Shown: one piece after another, positions 6,747-16,179 of the stretch
Layout of the letters: the number at the start of each line of letters is the position of its first letter
How positions within the stretch are numbered: the first letter of the stretch is position 1
Assembly: GCF_000469585.1 (NCBI RefSeq)
Contig: NZ_KI273144.1
Coordinates: forward strand, 170,753 to 234,752
Origin: Chrysiogenes arsenatis DSM 11915
GTDB lineage: Bacteria; Chrysiogenota; Chrysiogenetes; Chrysiogenales; Chrysiogenaceae
DNA length: 64,000 nt
Direction: 5' to 3'
The notes under the pieces: generated by a model
Told to the model about the DNA's origin: nothing
The model's input: the letters and a program-made list of their open reading frames with translations, nothing else
The model's database searches: none
Position numbers and translations under genes: made by a program

Positions 6747-9700
6747 CTATTGCTGCGGCTTGCGGCGCAGATCTAGGGTGTACGGATGTTCGGGGTCGAT
6801 ACTCTCGCGCAGCGGTTCGCGCGTTTCAATCCGTCCATTCGGCGCGTAGTCAGCGAGTTGCACCATCCCGCCCTGAGCTGATACTTGCCCCGGCGTGTGG
6901 CCATAGCCCCAAAAGCGGCTGATGCGGCGCGATTCGGCTTCATACGCATTGACGGGGAAGGTTTCGTAGCTGAGTCCGCCGGGGTGGGCGACATGGTAGG
7001 TGCACCCGCCAACGCTGTGGCCGCTCCAAGTGTCGATGATATCGAGCACGATCGGGGCGTGCGGAGCAATGGTCGGGTGCAACGCTGATGGCGGCTGCCA
7101 GGCGCGGTAGCGAATCCCCGCAACATATTCGCCCTGCGTTCCGGTATTGCAAAGCGGCACGCGCCGCCCGTTGCAGGTCAGCACGTAGCGACTGTCAATC
7201 ATCCCTTTGACGCGCACTTGCACGCGTTCAACGGAGGAATCAACATAGCGCGCGGTTCCCTGCCCCGTCACCTCTTCGCCCAGCACGTGCCACGGCTCAA
7301 TCGCCATCCGCAATTCCACTTCCATATCGCGAATAATCACGCGACCATAATGCGGGAAGCGGAATTCAAGGAATGGGTCAAACCAATCAAGCTGAAAAGG
7401 GAACCCAGCACGATTCAGGTCGCCGACGACATCGGCAACGTCACGATGCACATAATGCGGCAGCATAAAGCGGTCGTGTAACTGTGTCCCCCAGCGGACG
7501 AGTGGTTTTTCATACGGCGTCTGCCAGAACCATGCGAGCAGCGAACGAACCAGCAACATCTGCACGCAGCTCATACGAGCGTGTGGCGGCATATCAAAGG
7601 CGCGCAGTTCGACAATCCCCAGTCGCCCCGTACTGGAGTCAGGCGAAAAGAGTTTATCGATGCAAAATTCAGCGCGGTGCGTGTTGCCGGTGATATCTAC
7701 CAGCAGATTGCGCAGCAGGCGATCAACCATCCAGAACGGTGTGTGCTGATCTTTATCCGGCATTTCTTGGAACGCAATTTCGAGTTCGTAGAGCGTTTCG
7801 TGGCGCCCTTCGTCAACACGTGGCGCTTGCGATGTCGGCCCGATAAACATACCGGAAAAAAGATACGACAGGCCGGGATGATGCTGCCAATAGGTGATAA
7901 AGCTGCGCAGCACATCAGGACGGCGCAGCATTGGGCTATCAGACGCCGTTGCACCACCAATCGTCACGTGGTTGCCGCCGCCAGTTCCAACATGGCGCCC
8001 ATCAAGCATAAACTTTTCCGTGCCAAGGCGCGAAAAATGGGCATGTTCATACAACGTAGTCGTGTTGCGCACGATTTCGTCCCAGTTATTCGCGGGGTGA
8101 ATGTTGACTTCGATAACGCCTGGATCAGGCGTCACCATCAGTTGTTCCATGCGCCAGTCACGCGGGGGGTTGTAGCCTTCAAGGATAACCGGAAGTTTCG
8201 TAACGCGAGCCGTTGCTTCGATACTGGCGATAAGGTCAAGATAATGCTCTAGATATGCCATTGGAGGGAGGAAGATGTGCAACCGGCCATCGCGTGGTTC
8301 CACGCACAGTGCCGTAGGGAACACAGCGGTTTCGCCACTGGCAACCTGATGCGTGTCGGCATATTCGGCACCCGCCGTGCGCTCGTCGACCAGTTTGCTG
8401 TAGCGTCGCGTTACTTCACCGTACATGTCGCCAAGTGGAGGCACTTTATCAAAAAGACAACGGGGCTGGATTTTTGGACGCTCTTCCGGTGCGACCCACT
8501 GCACGGAATCAAGTGGCAGGCGAAATCCCATCGGTGAGGTGCCGGGAAGAAGAAATAAATTTTTACGCCGGAACTCCCAGCGGCACGAACGCCATCCGGT
8601 GCGTTGGTAATCCCATGCCAGCGGGATTACATAGCCGGTTGGAACATCGAGCCCACGCTCAAGGAGCTTGGCAAGTTGCTGTCGTTCAAGGTCATCCTTC
8701 AGGTTGACTTTCAGTGGGTCGACGTTGACGGGGAGATTTTTCTCTTTCCACAGGTGATACCATGTGTCTTCATACGCTGGCTGTGTAAAGTTTTTCGCAA
8801 TGCCAAGATGGTCGGCAAGTGACTGTATGAATTGCTCAGCGTGCTCGATACCGTGCTTGTAATCGACGGCTGGACTGGCGAGAAGCTTGGGGTTGCGCCA
8901 TACTGGCTGACGATCTTTGCGCCAGAAACAACCATACTGCCAGCGGGGAAGCGGCTCACCGGGATACCATTTCCCCTGCCCGTACTGCAACACGCCACCA
9001 GCACCAAAGGCTTCACGCAGTCGCAGAATCAAATCCTGTGCGAGCGCTCGTTTCTGTGGGCCATCGGCGGCAGTGTTCCATTCGGGCGCTTCCATATCGT
9101 CAACCGAAATAAAGGTTGGTTCGCCACCCATCGTCAGTCGCACATCGTTGGCATCAAGCACTTCATCAACTTTGTATCCGAGCGCTTTCACCGCTTCCCA
9201 CTGCTCATCGGTATACGGCTTCGTGGTGCGGGGGTCTTCGTGAATGCGTGTGACGCGGTTTTCAAATTCAAATTCAGTCTCGCATTTGTCGGTCATCCCG
9301 GTGACGGGGGCGGCGCTGATTGGGTCGGGCGTTCCCGCCAATGGGATATGCCCTTCGCCCGCAAAGAGGCCTGACGTTGGATCAAGACCAATCCAGCCTG
9401 CGCCGGGGAGATAGACTTCTGTCCAAGCGTGCAGATCGGTAAAATCTTTTTCAGGACCGGAAGGGCCGTCGAGCGACTTGACATCAGCGGTAAGCTGCAC
9501 GAGATAGCCAGACACAAAACGCGCCGCCAAACCGAGGTGACGCAAGATCTGCACCAGCAACCATGCGGAGTCACGACACGAACCAACACGCGATGCCAGT
9601 GTTTCTTCTGCCGTTTGTACGCCGGGCTCCATGCGAATGGAATATCCAATATGTTGTGAAATAAGGCTGTTGACTTTCACTAAGAAATCGACACTGCGGA

Positions 9701-10118
9701 GTGGCTCAGAAGTATCAATTTGTTTCAGCCACTTCAGAAGGAGCGGGCCGCGTTCCGTCACTTCCATATACGGGATGAGTTCTTTTTTCAGTTGCTCTTT
9801 ATAGGTGAAAGGAAAAGTTTCTGCATATTCTTCGGCAAAGAAATCAAACGGATTGATAACCGTCATATCTGCCAATACTTCTACTTCTACGGTAAGTTCA
9901 CGGGTTTTTTCGGGAAAGACAACCCGAGCAAGAAAATTGCCAAATGGATCTTGCTGCCAATTGATAAAGTGTTTTTCCGGTGTAATCCGCAGCGAATATC
10001 CTTTGATCGGGGTGCGGCTATGCACCGCAGGACGAAGGCGAAAGATATGAGGGGAAAGCGAAACGAGGCGATCAAACTTGTAGACCGTACGGTGATGGAT
10101 GGCGACAGAAATGGTCAT
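6747..10118 (-). CDS. transglutaminase-like protein with DUF2126 domain
   Basis: A 1123-residue protein. Residues 1-90 match the bacterial transglutaminase-like N-terminal beta domain (IHHRTVYKFDRLVSLSPH). The papain-like core follows with a complete triad: Cys181 in VGSCRDSAWLL, His230 in TDLHAWTEVYLPG and Asp246 in IGLDPTSG. From about residue 310 to the end it is the large DUF2126 region, which includes LTMGGEPTFISVDDMEAPEW. The two-part architecture is a known family often encoded beside circularly permuted ATP-grasp and alpha-E proteins; those partners are not here, so the gene stands alone. The substrate is unknown; peptide or isopeptide hydrolysis is the family-based expectation. No signal peptide, hence cytosolic. 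AGGAGG lies six bases before the start codon. Confidence 0.9.
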   Translation of the reverse strand: MTISVAIHHRTVYKFDRLVSLSPHIFRLRPAVHSRTPIKGYSLRITPEKHFINWQQDPFGNFLARVVFPEKTRELTVEVEVLADMTVINPFDFFAEEYAETFPFTYKEQLKKELIPYMEVTERGPLLLKWLKQIDTSEPLRSVDFLVKVNSLISQHIGYSIRMEPGVQTAEETLASRVGSCRDSAWLLVQILRHLGLAARFVSGYLVQLTADVKSLDGPSGPEKDFTDLHAWTEVYLPGAGWIGLDPTSGLFAGEGHIPLAGTPDPISAAPVTGMTDKCETEFEFENRVTRIHEDPRTTKPYTDEQWEAVKALGYKVDEVLDANDVRLTMGGEPTFISVDDMEAPEWNTAADGPQKRALAQDLILRLREAFGAGGVLQYGQGKWYPGEPLPRWQYGCFWRKDRQPVWRNPKLLASPAVDYKHGIEHAEQFIQSLADHLGIAKNFTQPAYEDTWYHLWKEKNLPVNVDPLKVNLKDDLERQQLAKLLERGLDVPTGYVIPLAWDYQRTGWRSCRWEFRRKNLFLLPGTSPMGFRLPLDSVQWVAPEERPKIQPRCLFDKVPPLGDMYGEVTRRYSKLVDERTAGAEYADTHQVASGETAVFPTALCVEPRDGRLHIFLPPMAYLEHYLDLIASIEATARVTKLPVILEGYNPPRDWRMEQLMVTPDPGVIEVNIHPANNWDEIVRNTTTLYEHAHFSRLGTEKFMLDGRHVGTGGGNHVTIGGATASDSPMLRRPDVLRSFITYWQHHPGLSYLFSGMFIGPTSQAPRVDEGRHETLYELEIAFQEMPDKDQHTPFWMVDRLLRNLLVDITGNTHRAEFCIDKLFSPDSSTGRLGIVELRAFDMPPHARMSCVQMLLVRSLLAWFWQTPYEKPLVRWGTQLHDRFMLPHYVHRDVADVVGDLNRAGFPFQLDWFDPFLEFRFPHYGRVIIRDMEVELRMAIEPWHVLGEEVTGQGTARYVDSSVERVQVRVKGMIDSRYVLTCNGRRVPLCNTGTQGEYVAGIRYRAWQPPSALHPTIAPHAPIVLDIIDTWSGHSVGGCTYHVAHPGGLSYETFPVNAYEAESRRISRFWGYGHTPGQVSAQGGMVQLADYAPNGRIETREPLRESIDPEHPYTLDLRRKPQQ

Positions 10119-10372
10119 AAAGCCTCCTCATAATGTATATACAACTGATTCGTACGTTGAAATATGCCGGCAACTATAGCATGATGCCACCTTACCAAAT
10201 ATCAAAATCAGCCCAATGCTGATAAAATCTCTCGAATACCACGCCAGCACAGGAGAAAAGCACAAAACACCAGAGATTTTGCGCAAACCTATTGCGTTTT
10301 TTTTGTACTTTGGAGTAATTTTGACGGCGCCAAATGGTTGCATTTTCTTATTGAATAAAGGAGCACAGCAAT

Positions 10373-10633
10373 ATGCCAATTTATGAGTACACGTGTCACG
10401 AATGCGGAAAAACTTTTGAAAAAATAGAAAAAATGGATGCCCCGAAAGAGACCGCCTGCGTAACCTGTAGCGGCACCGCACACCGCATTCTGAGCCTTGC
10501 AGCATTTAGCCTGAAAGGAAGTGGTTGGTACAGCGATGGCTATAGCGCAAATGCACAGCCAAAATGTTCGCCAGAGAAAGTGGAATCGTGCGGTTGTGCT
10601 GCCAGTGGCTGCCCCGCCGCTGCCGCCCAGTAA
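10373..10633 (+). CDS. FmdB-family zinc ribbon protein
   Basis: Eighty-six residues. The N-terminus MPIYEYTCHECGKTFE and a second CVTCSG pair give the Cx2C...Cx2C zinc ribbon of the FmdB/regulatory protein family, followed by RILSLAAFSLKGSGWYSDGY, which is also typical. The C-terminus is Cys- and Ala-rich (CGCAASGC). A ribosome-binding site GGAG lies eleven bases before the ATG. The family is small, widespread and mostly uncharacterised; a role in transcriptional control was proposed from the fmd operon of Methylophilus. It is followed 16 bases later by dciA. Confidence 0.9.
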   Translation: MPIYEYTCHECGKTFEKIEKMDAPKETACVTCSGTAHRILSLAAFSLKGSGWYSDGYSANAQPKCSPEKVESCGCAASGCPAAAAQ

Positions 10634-10649
10634 GCACAGTAGGAATGTA

Positions 10650-11138
10650 ATGGATCGTTTCCCCCAGAAAATCAGCACGCTGCTGCGCTCCACGCTGGAG
10701 CAATTTGGTCTCCAAAAAGGGGTCGAATCGTATCGCGTCGTGCATAGCTGGGGGAAAATTGTTGGTGTGCCGCTGTGCAATCATACGCGCGTGACGGGCA
10801 TTCAGGGGGAAACGCTCTTCGTTGCGACAGATGATCACCGTTATCTGCATCATTTAACGATGTTAAAGCCACAAATCATACGCAAGCTGGCCAGTGACGG
10901 GGCGGGCACGTTTCGGGATATCGTTTTTCGTTATTCACAACGATTTCCCGTGCCAGTAGCGGTTCAACCAACCGTCGCCCCCCCTCCCGCGCCACTTAAT
11001 GCTGAGGAAGAGGCATGGTGTAGCGACCTGACAAAGGAACTTAATCCGGAAATTGGCGAAATCATGGCACGGGTACTGCGGAAAGATTTACAGGCCAAAC
11101 ACGTTACAAACGATCATCCTGAGACGCTCAGCACCTAA
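10650..11138 (+). CDS. dciA: DciA-like (DUF721) replicative helicase loader
   Basis: A 162-residue protein whose first 100 residues match DUF721: VVHSWGKIVGVPLCNHTRVTG with the conserved W, then GETLFVATDDHRYLHHLTML and KPQIIRKLAS. The C-terminal part is proline-rich and then helical, as expected for the variable tail. DciA proteins interact with DnaB helicase and are the commonest loader in bacteria without DnaC or DnaI. The ATG at 10650 is chosen over the longer upstream frame because AGTAGGA precedes it and the domain begins directly after it; the upstream 43 codons overlap fmdB out of frame. Confidence 0.8.
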   Translation: MDRFPQKISTLLRSTLEQFGLQKGVESYRVVHSWGKIVGVPLCNHTRVTGIQGETLFVATDDHRYLHHLTMLKPQIIRKLASDGAGTFRDIVFRYSQRFPVPVAVQPTVAPPPAPLNAEEEAWCSDLTKELNPEIGEIMARVLRKDLQAKHVTNDHPETLST

Positions 11139-11159
11139 CCGTTTTGCACCTGCGCGTGC

Positions 11160-11465
11160 TCAAAATTCATCATCGTCGTCATCGTTAAACCAATCGGCAA
11201 TATCAAACTTCTTCGTTTCGTTACGCAAAAGCGTGTAGAGCGTGGCCGCGTTTTCTTTGCGCACATTCCCCTCAGGCAAGATGGCAATAGTGACTTCCAC
11301 CAAGCGCGTTGCCGAATCTACCATCAACGTATCGCCCACCTTGAGCTTGGTGCCAGCTTTGGCTATTTTTCCATTCACCTGCAAAAGTCCGTTATCGCAC
11401 ATCTGCTTGGCAACGGAGCGCCGTTTAATCAGGCGAGATTTCTTCAAAAAAAGATCAAGTCTCAT
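11160..11465 (-). CDS. S4-domain RNA-binding protein (Hsp15/RqcP-like)
   Basis: One hundred and one residues. The N-terminal 60 are an S4 domain: MRLDLFLKKSRLIKRRSVAK, then GLLQVNGKIAKAGTKLKVGD. In known relatives (Hsp15 in E. coli, RqcP in Bacillus) this small protein binds 50S subunits carrying stalled peptidyl-tRNA. The C-terminus is unusual: it ends in FNDDDDDEF, a strongly acidic tail opposite in charge to the domain. It converges with dciA (21 bases apart), and a terminator separates it from the upstream surA-like gene, so it probably has its own promoter in the short gap. Confidence 0.85.
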   Translation of the reverse strand: MRLDLFLKKSRLIKRRSVAKQMCDNGLLQVNGKIAKAGTKLKVGDTLMVDSATRLVEVTIAILPEGNVRKENAATLYTLLRNETKKFDIADWFNDDDDDEF

Positions 11466-11495
11466 GAATATCTACTCTCCGGTTGACTGACATAA

Positions 11496-11529
11496 GAAAA
11501 TCCCCTGCAAAGATAACTTCGCAGGGGAT
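11496..11529 (-). terminator. terminator after the surA-like gene
   Basis: ATCCCCTGC and GCAGGGGAT form a perfect nine-base-pair stem with a 12-base loop; on the minus strand it is followed by TTTTCTT. It lies 15 bases beyond the stop of the SurA-like gene. Confidence 0.8.
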
Positions 11530-11544
11530 AGAGCCGTTGTTCAA

Positions 11545-12498
11545 TTACTGTGGGATCTTATACGAAATGGTGGCCTGCTTGCGCAGCCCCTGCACAAATT
11601 CTTGCAGGGAAGCATTCTGCCGTTCGCGCATCAACATCATCTTGGTACGCGCCGCATCTTCTTCGGTCATTTCACGGTTAAACGTAATGTCTTCCAGTTG
11701 GACAATGTGATACCCCACCGCACTGTTCACAAGACGGACTTCGCCTGGTGTCATGCTAAATATCGCCTCATCCAGCTCTTTGAGGAGCCTACCGCGCTTA
11801 ATGCCGGTCATTTTGCCACCATCATCCGCCTGTGGCCCTTCGGAGTAGGTTTGAGCCGCAGCGGCAAAAGATATTTCGCTGCGAGATATCCGCGCCGCAA
11901 GTGCCGTAGCAATCGCCTGCGCCTCTTCATCCGTTTTACCGTCGCGACTAATCAGAATATGGCCAATATCCGCAAATGGTACGCGATAGAAACGTCCAGA
12001 GCGGAACGCCGAAGCGATCTCTTCGTCTGAAAGTACTATTTCGCGCGAGACTTGTCGATTGACTTGGAGCATCAGAAGTTGCTGACGAAGTTCCTGGCGA
12101 TAGTGAGCGACTGATACCCCTTGTTGCGCCAACAACTTTTCAAAGGTTGCCAGATCGACATTGTTGTTGCTGGCTACCTGCTGCATTGCCTCGCTGATTT
12201 GCCCTTCGCTCACGCGGAGATTATTGCGTCTGGCATACTCATCAATCAGTATAAGGTCGATTTTTTCCTGCAAGGCTTGCCGCACAAGGCGATCCACTGC
12301 AGCGTTTGCTTCCGCCGTGGAAAGTTGCAGGTTTGCCTGGCGAATTTGATCGACATAGAGGCTTTTCAGCTCAAAAATCGTTATCGGCGTCCCATTGACC
12401 ACCGCCGCCAACCCATCAATAACGGTTGCCGAAGCGAACGGAGTCGCAGCGAGCGTCAAGCCGCACACCAGCGAGCACAGTACTTTGCGTCCCTTCAT
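11545..12498 (-). CDS. SurA-like periplasmic peptidyl-prolyl isomerase/chaperone
   Basis: A 317-residue protein with a signal peptide (MKGRKVLCSLVCGLTLAATP..ASA), a SurA N-terminal domain that begins VIDGLAAVVNGTPIT and contains helices through about residue 160, then one parvulin/PpiC domain (ADIGHILISRDG ... GGKMTGIKRGRLLKELDEAIFSM ... VGYHIVQLEDI), and a C-terminal helix. It should fold and escort outer-membrane proteins in the periplasm. E. coli SurA is longer with two parvulin domains; single-domain forms are common. A GGGGGT ribosome site precedes the ATG. It follows a second PpiC-type gene by 17 bases, so both are one unit. Confidence 0.88.
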   Translation of the reverse strand: MKGRKVLCSLVCGLTLAATPFASATVIDGLAAVVNGTPITIFELKSLYVDQIRQANLQLSTAEANAAVDRLVRQALQEKIDLILIDEYARRNNLRVSEGQISEAMQQVASNNNVDLATFEKLLAQQGVSVAHYRQELRQQLLMLQVNRQVSREIVLSDEEIASAFRSGRFYRVPFADIGHILISRDGKTDEEAQAIATALAARISRSEISFAAAAQTYSEGPQADDGGKMTGIKRGRLLKELDEAIFSMTPGEVRLVNSAVGYHIVQLEDITFNREMTEEDAARTKMMLMRERQNASLQEFVQGLRKQATISYKIPQ

Positions 12499-12515
12499 CA
12501 GACCCCCTTCGTCAA

Positions 12516-13352
12516 TTATTTCAGGTTATCTTTATACAGCTTGACTGAATGCTTCAGTTCGAGTTCCTTTACGAGCTTCTCAAGGGCTTCACCTTTAGCG
12601 CGATTTTCCAAAGCATGGGAAATTTGCTCTTTTACTTCGGCATAGGGAACCGTGCGCGCAGGATTTTTTGAATTAATCTTCAGGATATGATAGCCGAACT
12701 TGGTTTGCACCAATTCTGGCACAACCCCGATAGACCCTTCAAAAGCTGCTTTTTCAAATTCGGGAACCATTTGTCCGCGACCAAAATCGCCTAGCTTACC
12801 GCCGCGAGTCGCCGCGCCTGGCTCTTCAGAATGCTGCTTGGCGAGTTCACTAAAATCAACCTCTGGCTTTTTTGCCTCTGCCAGAATCTGTTTGGCCTTC
12901 GCTTCATCTTTTAAAAGAATATGGCTGGCGTTCACGCTTTCAGCTTCCACAAACTGCGCCTGATTTTCCTTATAAAACGCTTCCATATCTTTTTCAGAAA
13001 CTTTGGCATTCTTTTCAAGGTACTCTTCAACAAACGCGCCAACCATCAGGTCTTTCTTAATAGACTCCAGACGCTCCAACACTTTCTTGTTCTTGGCATA
13101 TCCCGCTTTTTCGGCCTCTAGGTATACCAGACGCTGCTTTACCAGTTCATCAAGCAACAAACTTTTCTGGTCTGGAGATTGAGCCAACTGAGCTTGAACC
13201 TGCGGTGGGAGCGATTCAAATGATCTATTGAAGTCCTCTTGGGTAATAGGCATTTTACCAACAGTTGCGAGTACGGAACTCTGAGAGGCAAGCGCATACG
13301 GCCCGATAAGCAAGGCAGAGGAAAGGGCAACGGCCATCAATGACTTTTTCAT
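12516..13352 (-). CDS. PpiC-type peptidyl-prolyl cis-trans isomerase, exported
   Basis: A 278-residue protein with a signal peptide (MKKSLMAVALSSALLIGPYALA), a helical SurA-N-like region (ITQEDFNRSFESLPPQVQAQL onwards), a parvulin domain (VNASHILLKDEAKAKQILAE, GGKLGDFGRGQMVPEFEKAAF, FGYHILKI) and a C-terminal helix. This is the layout of PrsA/Cbf2-type isomerases such as Campylobacter PEB4, which assist outer-membrane or secreted protein folding. AGGAG stands eight bases before the start codon. It is the first of the two-isomerase unit and is downstream of ribD, separated by 79 bases without a clear terminator. Confidence 0.9.
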   Translation of the reverse strand: MKKSLMAVALSSALLIGPYALASQSSVLATVGKMPITQEDFNRSFESLPPQVQAQLAQSPDQKSLLLDELVKQRLVYLEAEKAGYAKNKKVLERLESIKKDLMVGAFVEEYLEKNAKVSEKDMEAFYKENQAQFVEAESVNASHILLKDEAKAKQILAEAKKPEVDFSELAKQHSEEPGAATRGGKLGDFGRGQMVPEFEKAAFEGSIGVVPELVQTKFGYHILKINSKNPARTVPYAEVKEQISHALENRAKGEALEKLVKELELKHSVKLYKDNLK

Positions 13353-13431
13353 GAAAACTCCTCAAAATAATAATAAAAGGCTCTTTTGAAGTAGCAGAAT
13401 TTATGGGGAAAAGCAAGCTGGAGAAACATCG

Positions 13432-14520
13432 CTAATGGTTTACCAGAATCAGCTTCACGTCATCGCCCAACGATATCACACGCTGAAAACGCCATTGTGG
13501 AGCACGTGCAGGATCGCTCACCCCAACCATTCCATTCCAGCCAATCCCGTCGTTGCCAAAAAGTTTCGGTGCAAGGTACAGGTGAACTTCGTCAAAAAGA
13601 CATTCTTGAATACACTGCGTTATAATCCCAGCCCCCCCTTCAACCAATACTGAGCAAATACCATGGGTTTCGTAGAGGTACTGCAAAGACGCTCGTATCT
13701 CTGGCCGGCCACTCGGCGTTGGAGCAATCACCATCGCCCCCGCAGCGCGCAACTGCTGGGCAGCTTCGGACTGCATCAGTGATCTCTGTGTGAGAATAAA
13801 AAGCTGTCGATCACCACGATTTTGCAATAACGCACACGTTAAGGGGGTACGCAAGCGGCTGTCGAATACGATAACATCGGGATGTGGCAAGGGGTGATCG
13901 CGACAGGTCAACAGCGGATCATCACTGAGCACCGTACCAATACCAACCGCAATAGCATCATGCAAACCCCGCTCGCGGTGTGCGTCATGTCGCGCCGCAG
14001 CGCCGGTAATCCAGCGCGAAGCACCATTGGCAAGGGCAATTTTTCCATCAAGGGTAATCGCGCTTTTCAATGTTACGAATGGCGCCTGGCAAGTAATGTG
14101 TTTATTGAAATGTCGATTCATCCATGTCGCTTCGTCAGCCATAATGCCCGATATCACCGATATTCCAGCCGCTTCGAGGATGGCGCGACTACGCCCTGCG
14201 ACACGTGGATTGGGGTCATCGGCCGCATACACCACCTGTGCGATGCCAGCAGCGATAATCGCCTCGGTGCACGGCGGAGTTTTGCCGTGAATGCAACATG
14301 GCTCCAAGGTAACATAAATGGTCGCACCGCATGCGCGCGTGCCAGCATCATGCAAGGCATGCACTTCGGCATGTGGTTCGCCCGCTTTCTGGTGGTAGCC
14401 ACGTCCAATAATTGTGCCATTAGAGGCGACCACAACCGCACCAACAGCAGGATTCGGTGATGTATGCCCAAGACCGAGGTTCGCTAACCGTAGCGCTTCT
14501 TGCATGTATTTCGTGTGCAT
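13432..14520 (-). CDS. ribD: RibD, bifunctional riboflavin deaminase/reductase
   Basis: A 362-residue protein. The N-terminal deaminase carries the zinc site HAEVHAL and PCCIHGKTPPC; the C-terminal half is the RibD reductase (TLKSAITLDGKIA, SRWITGAAARHDAHRER and VLVEGGAGIITQ). It performs the second and third steps of riboflavin synthesis, deaminating and then reducing the pyrimidine intermediate with NADPH. Length matches E. coli RibD (367). Divergent from folE, another GTP-using cofactor enzyme, with 110 bases between the start codons that must carry both promoters. The ribosome-binding site is weak (GAGAAATCCCT). Confidence 0.95.
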   Translation of the reverse strand: MHTKYMQEALRLANLGLGHTSPNPAVGAVVVASNGTIIGRGYHQKAGEPHAEVHALHDAGTRACGATIYVTLEPCCIHGKTPPCTEAIIAAGIAQVVYAADDPNPRVAGRSRAILEAAGISVISGIMADEATWMNRHFNKHITCQAPFVTLKSAITLDGKIALANGASRWITGAAARHDAHRERGLHDAIAVGIGTVLSDDPLLTCRDHPLPHPDVIVFDSRLRTPLTCALLQNRGDRQLFILTQRSLMQSEAAQQLRAAGAMVIAPTPSGRPEIRASLQYLYETHGICSVLVEGGAGIITQCIQECLFDEVHLYLAPKLFGNDGIGWNGMVGVSDPARAPQWRFQRVISLGDDVKLILVNH

Positions 14521-14630
14521 AGGGATTTCTCACAGTCGTAACAAGTGTAAATTTATGACGGTTCACCGTGGACAGTGCCGGAAAAAGGGGGTATGATTCG
14601 CCACCCCAAAAAGGATCAGGATAGATACTC

Positions 14631-15236
14631 ATGCTCGAACATACGCAATTAACCGTTCCCGAACTCTCTATTTCTCAAGCAGTCAGCCATATTCTTCGCG
14701 AAATAGGCGAAGACGAAACCCGCGAAGGGTTAGAAAAAACCCCACAGCGGGTCGAAAAAATGTACCAAGAGCTCATGTCAGGCTACACCACCAATATCGA
14801 CGATATTGTTAATGGTGCGATTTTTGATTGCCGTGATGATGACATGGTGCTGGTCAAAGAAATCAGCTTTTCGTCAATGTGCGAACACCACATGCTCCCT
14901 TTTCTCGGCAAAGTTCATGTGGCCTATATTCCCGATGGAAAAATTATCGGCCTCTCAAAAATCCCCCGCATCGTGGAGATGTTTGCCAAGCGGTTGCAAG
15001 TGCAAGAACGCTTGACGTCTCAAATCGCCAAAGCGCTCTACGATCACCTGAAGCCCCAAGGAGTCGCCGTGATGGTGGAAGCTATCCACTTGTGCGCCAT
15101 CATCCGTGGCGTGCGTAATCACTCCACGTCAATGGTCACGACGTCCCTGCTAGGAGCCTTCCGCAATGACAAGCTGCTCCGCAGCGAGTTTATGGAGCAA
15201 ACGGCGAAAAGTGCAACCACTTCAATTACGTGGTAG
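14631..15236 (+). CDS. folE: GTP cyclohydrolase I
   Basis: A 201-residue protein with all GTP cyclohydrolase I signatures: [24 protein letters not shown] (zinc ligands Cys84 and His87), [19 protein letters not shown], the RLQVQERLT segment and HLCAIIRGV, which supplies the third zinc Cys. It converts GTP to 7,8-dihydroneopterin triphosphate for folate or related pterins in a cytosolic decamer. Length is typical for the type IA enzyme. The stop overlaps the convergent ppx gene by 11 bases. Confidence 0.96.
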   Translation: MLEHTQLTVPELSISQAVSHILREIGEDETREGLEKTPQRVEKMYQELMSGYTTNIDDIVNGAIFDCRDDDMVLVKEISFSSMCEHHMLPFLGKVHVAYIPDGKIIGLSKIPRIVEMFAKRLQVQERLTSQIAKALYDHLKPQGVAVMVEAIHLCAIIRGVRNHSTSMVTTSLLGAFRNDKLLRSEFMEQTAKSATTSITW

Positions 15237-16179
15237 GAAGATACATCGCGATTAAGGCGCCTTCACGCATACCGTAATCGCTGACATAGAAATGGTCTTG
15301 CTCAAAACAGAGGTTGACGTTAATGGCGAGGCACATGCCAGCGATAATCAAATCCTCACGCCCTTTTTCGATACCGTAACGCTCAATCCGCCCCGAAAGG
15401 CCAAGACTTCCCATCTCTTCGAGAAGTTTTTTGGCATCGCTCACTTTGACACAATACCCGTTAATCAATTTTGGATTATATTCTTTGGCTCCCGATAAAA
15501 TGAAGCCAACGCTGGTGTACGTGCCAGCGGTACCAATGATGCGAACCCCTTCGAGGGGGAAACGGGTAAATTCGTCATGTATGCGGCTGATTTTTTCGGT
15601 TACAAATTCTTGCAGCAGCAAATACTCTTCGATATCCAGCGGAGCACGAGAAAGGAATTTTTCCGTCAATCGAACCACACCGATCTCTCGTGAAACACTG
15701 TGCAGGATTTTCCCCTCGCTGTCCACCAGCGTCAGTTCAACACTTCCTCCGCCAATATCAACGATCAGGCGTGGCGTGTGACCGCGAACCGCCGCACCAA
15801 CACCCAGTGTTGTAATGCGGGCTTCTTCCACGCCGTCGATAACACGAACCGTTAAACCCGTTTCACGAAACACACGCTCTACAAACTCCGCACCATTGTG
15901 AGCGTTGCGCACCGCACTGGTGGCAACGATATTCAAATCATCTGGCGTTAATCCAAAATCATCGAAAGATTTCCGGAAATCGCTCATCGCCGCAATTGAT
16001 TCCTGCATCCGCTCTTCCAGCAAAAAACCCTTATCGAGCCCCTGCCCAAGACGGGTAATGCGACGATCAGAATGGTGCACCTTGATCCCTTTTTGCGGGT
16101 CGTAGGTTCCTATAAGCAAGCGGAGTGTGTTCGATCCGATATCGACTGACCCCTTCAAACGCAACTCAGACACTGACAT
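15226..16179 (-). CDS. Ppx/GppA exopolyphosphatase family phosphatase
   Basis: A 317-residue protein with the actin-like ATPase fold of Ppx/Gpp[44 protein letters not shown] and [14 protein letters not shown]. These enzymes hydrolyse polyphosphate or the gamma phosphate of pppGpp. It is the short two-domain form without the C-terminal HD domain. ATG 16179 is preferred (GGAG, seven bases upstream) over a longer start at 16227 that would lie well inside the upstream gene; it still overlaps the carbonic-anhydrase gene by 14 bases. Last gene of the leftward dctP-nudix-hflKC operon and convergent with folE. Confidence 0.88.
   Translation of the reverse strand: MSVSELRLKGSVDIGSNTLRLLIGTYDPQKGIKVHHSDRRITRLGQGLDKGFLLEERMQESIAAMSDFRKSFDDFGLTPDDLNIVATSAVRNAHNGAEFVERVFRETGLTVRVIDGVEEARITTLGVGAAVRGHTPRLIVDIGGGSVELTLVDSEGKILHSVSREIGVVRLTEKFLSRAPLDIEEYLLLQEFVTEKISRIHDEFTRFPLEGVRIIGTAGTYTSVGFILSGAKEYNPKLINGYCVKVSDAKKLLEEMGSLGLSGRIERYGIEKGREDLIIAGMCLAINVNLCFEQDHFYVSDYGMREGALIAMYLPTT

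Noticed and set aside
10521-10649. Longer N-terminus for DciA
   Set aside because: The extra codons overlap the zinc ribbon gene out of frame and lack a ribosome site, while ATG 10650 has one.
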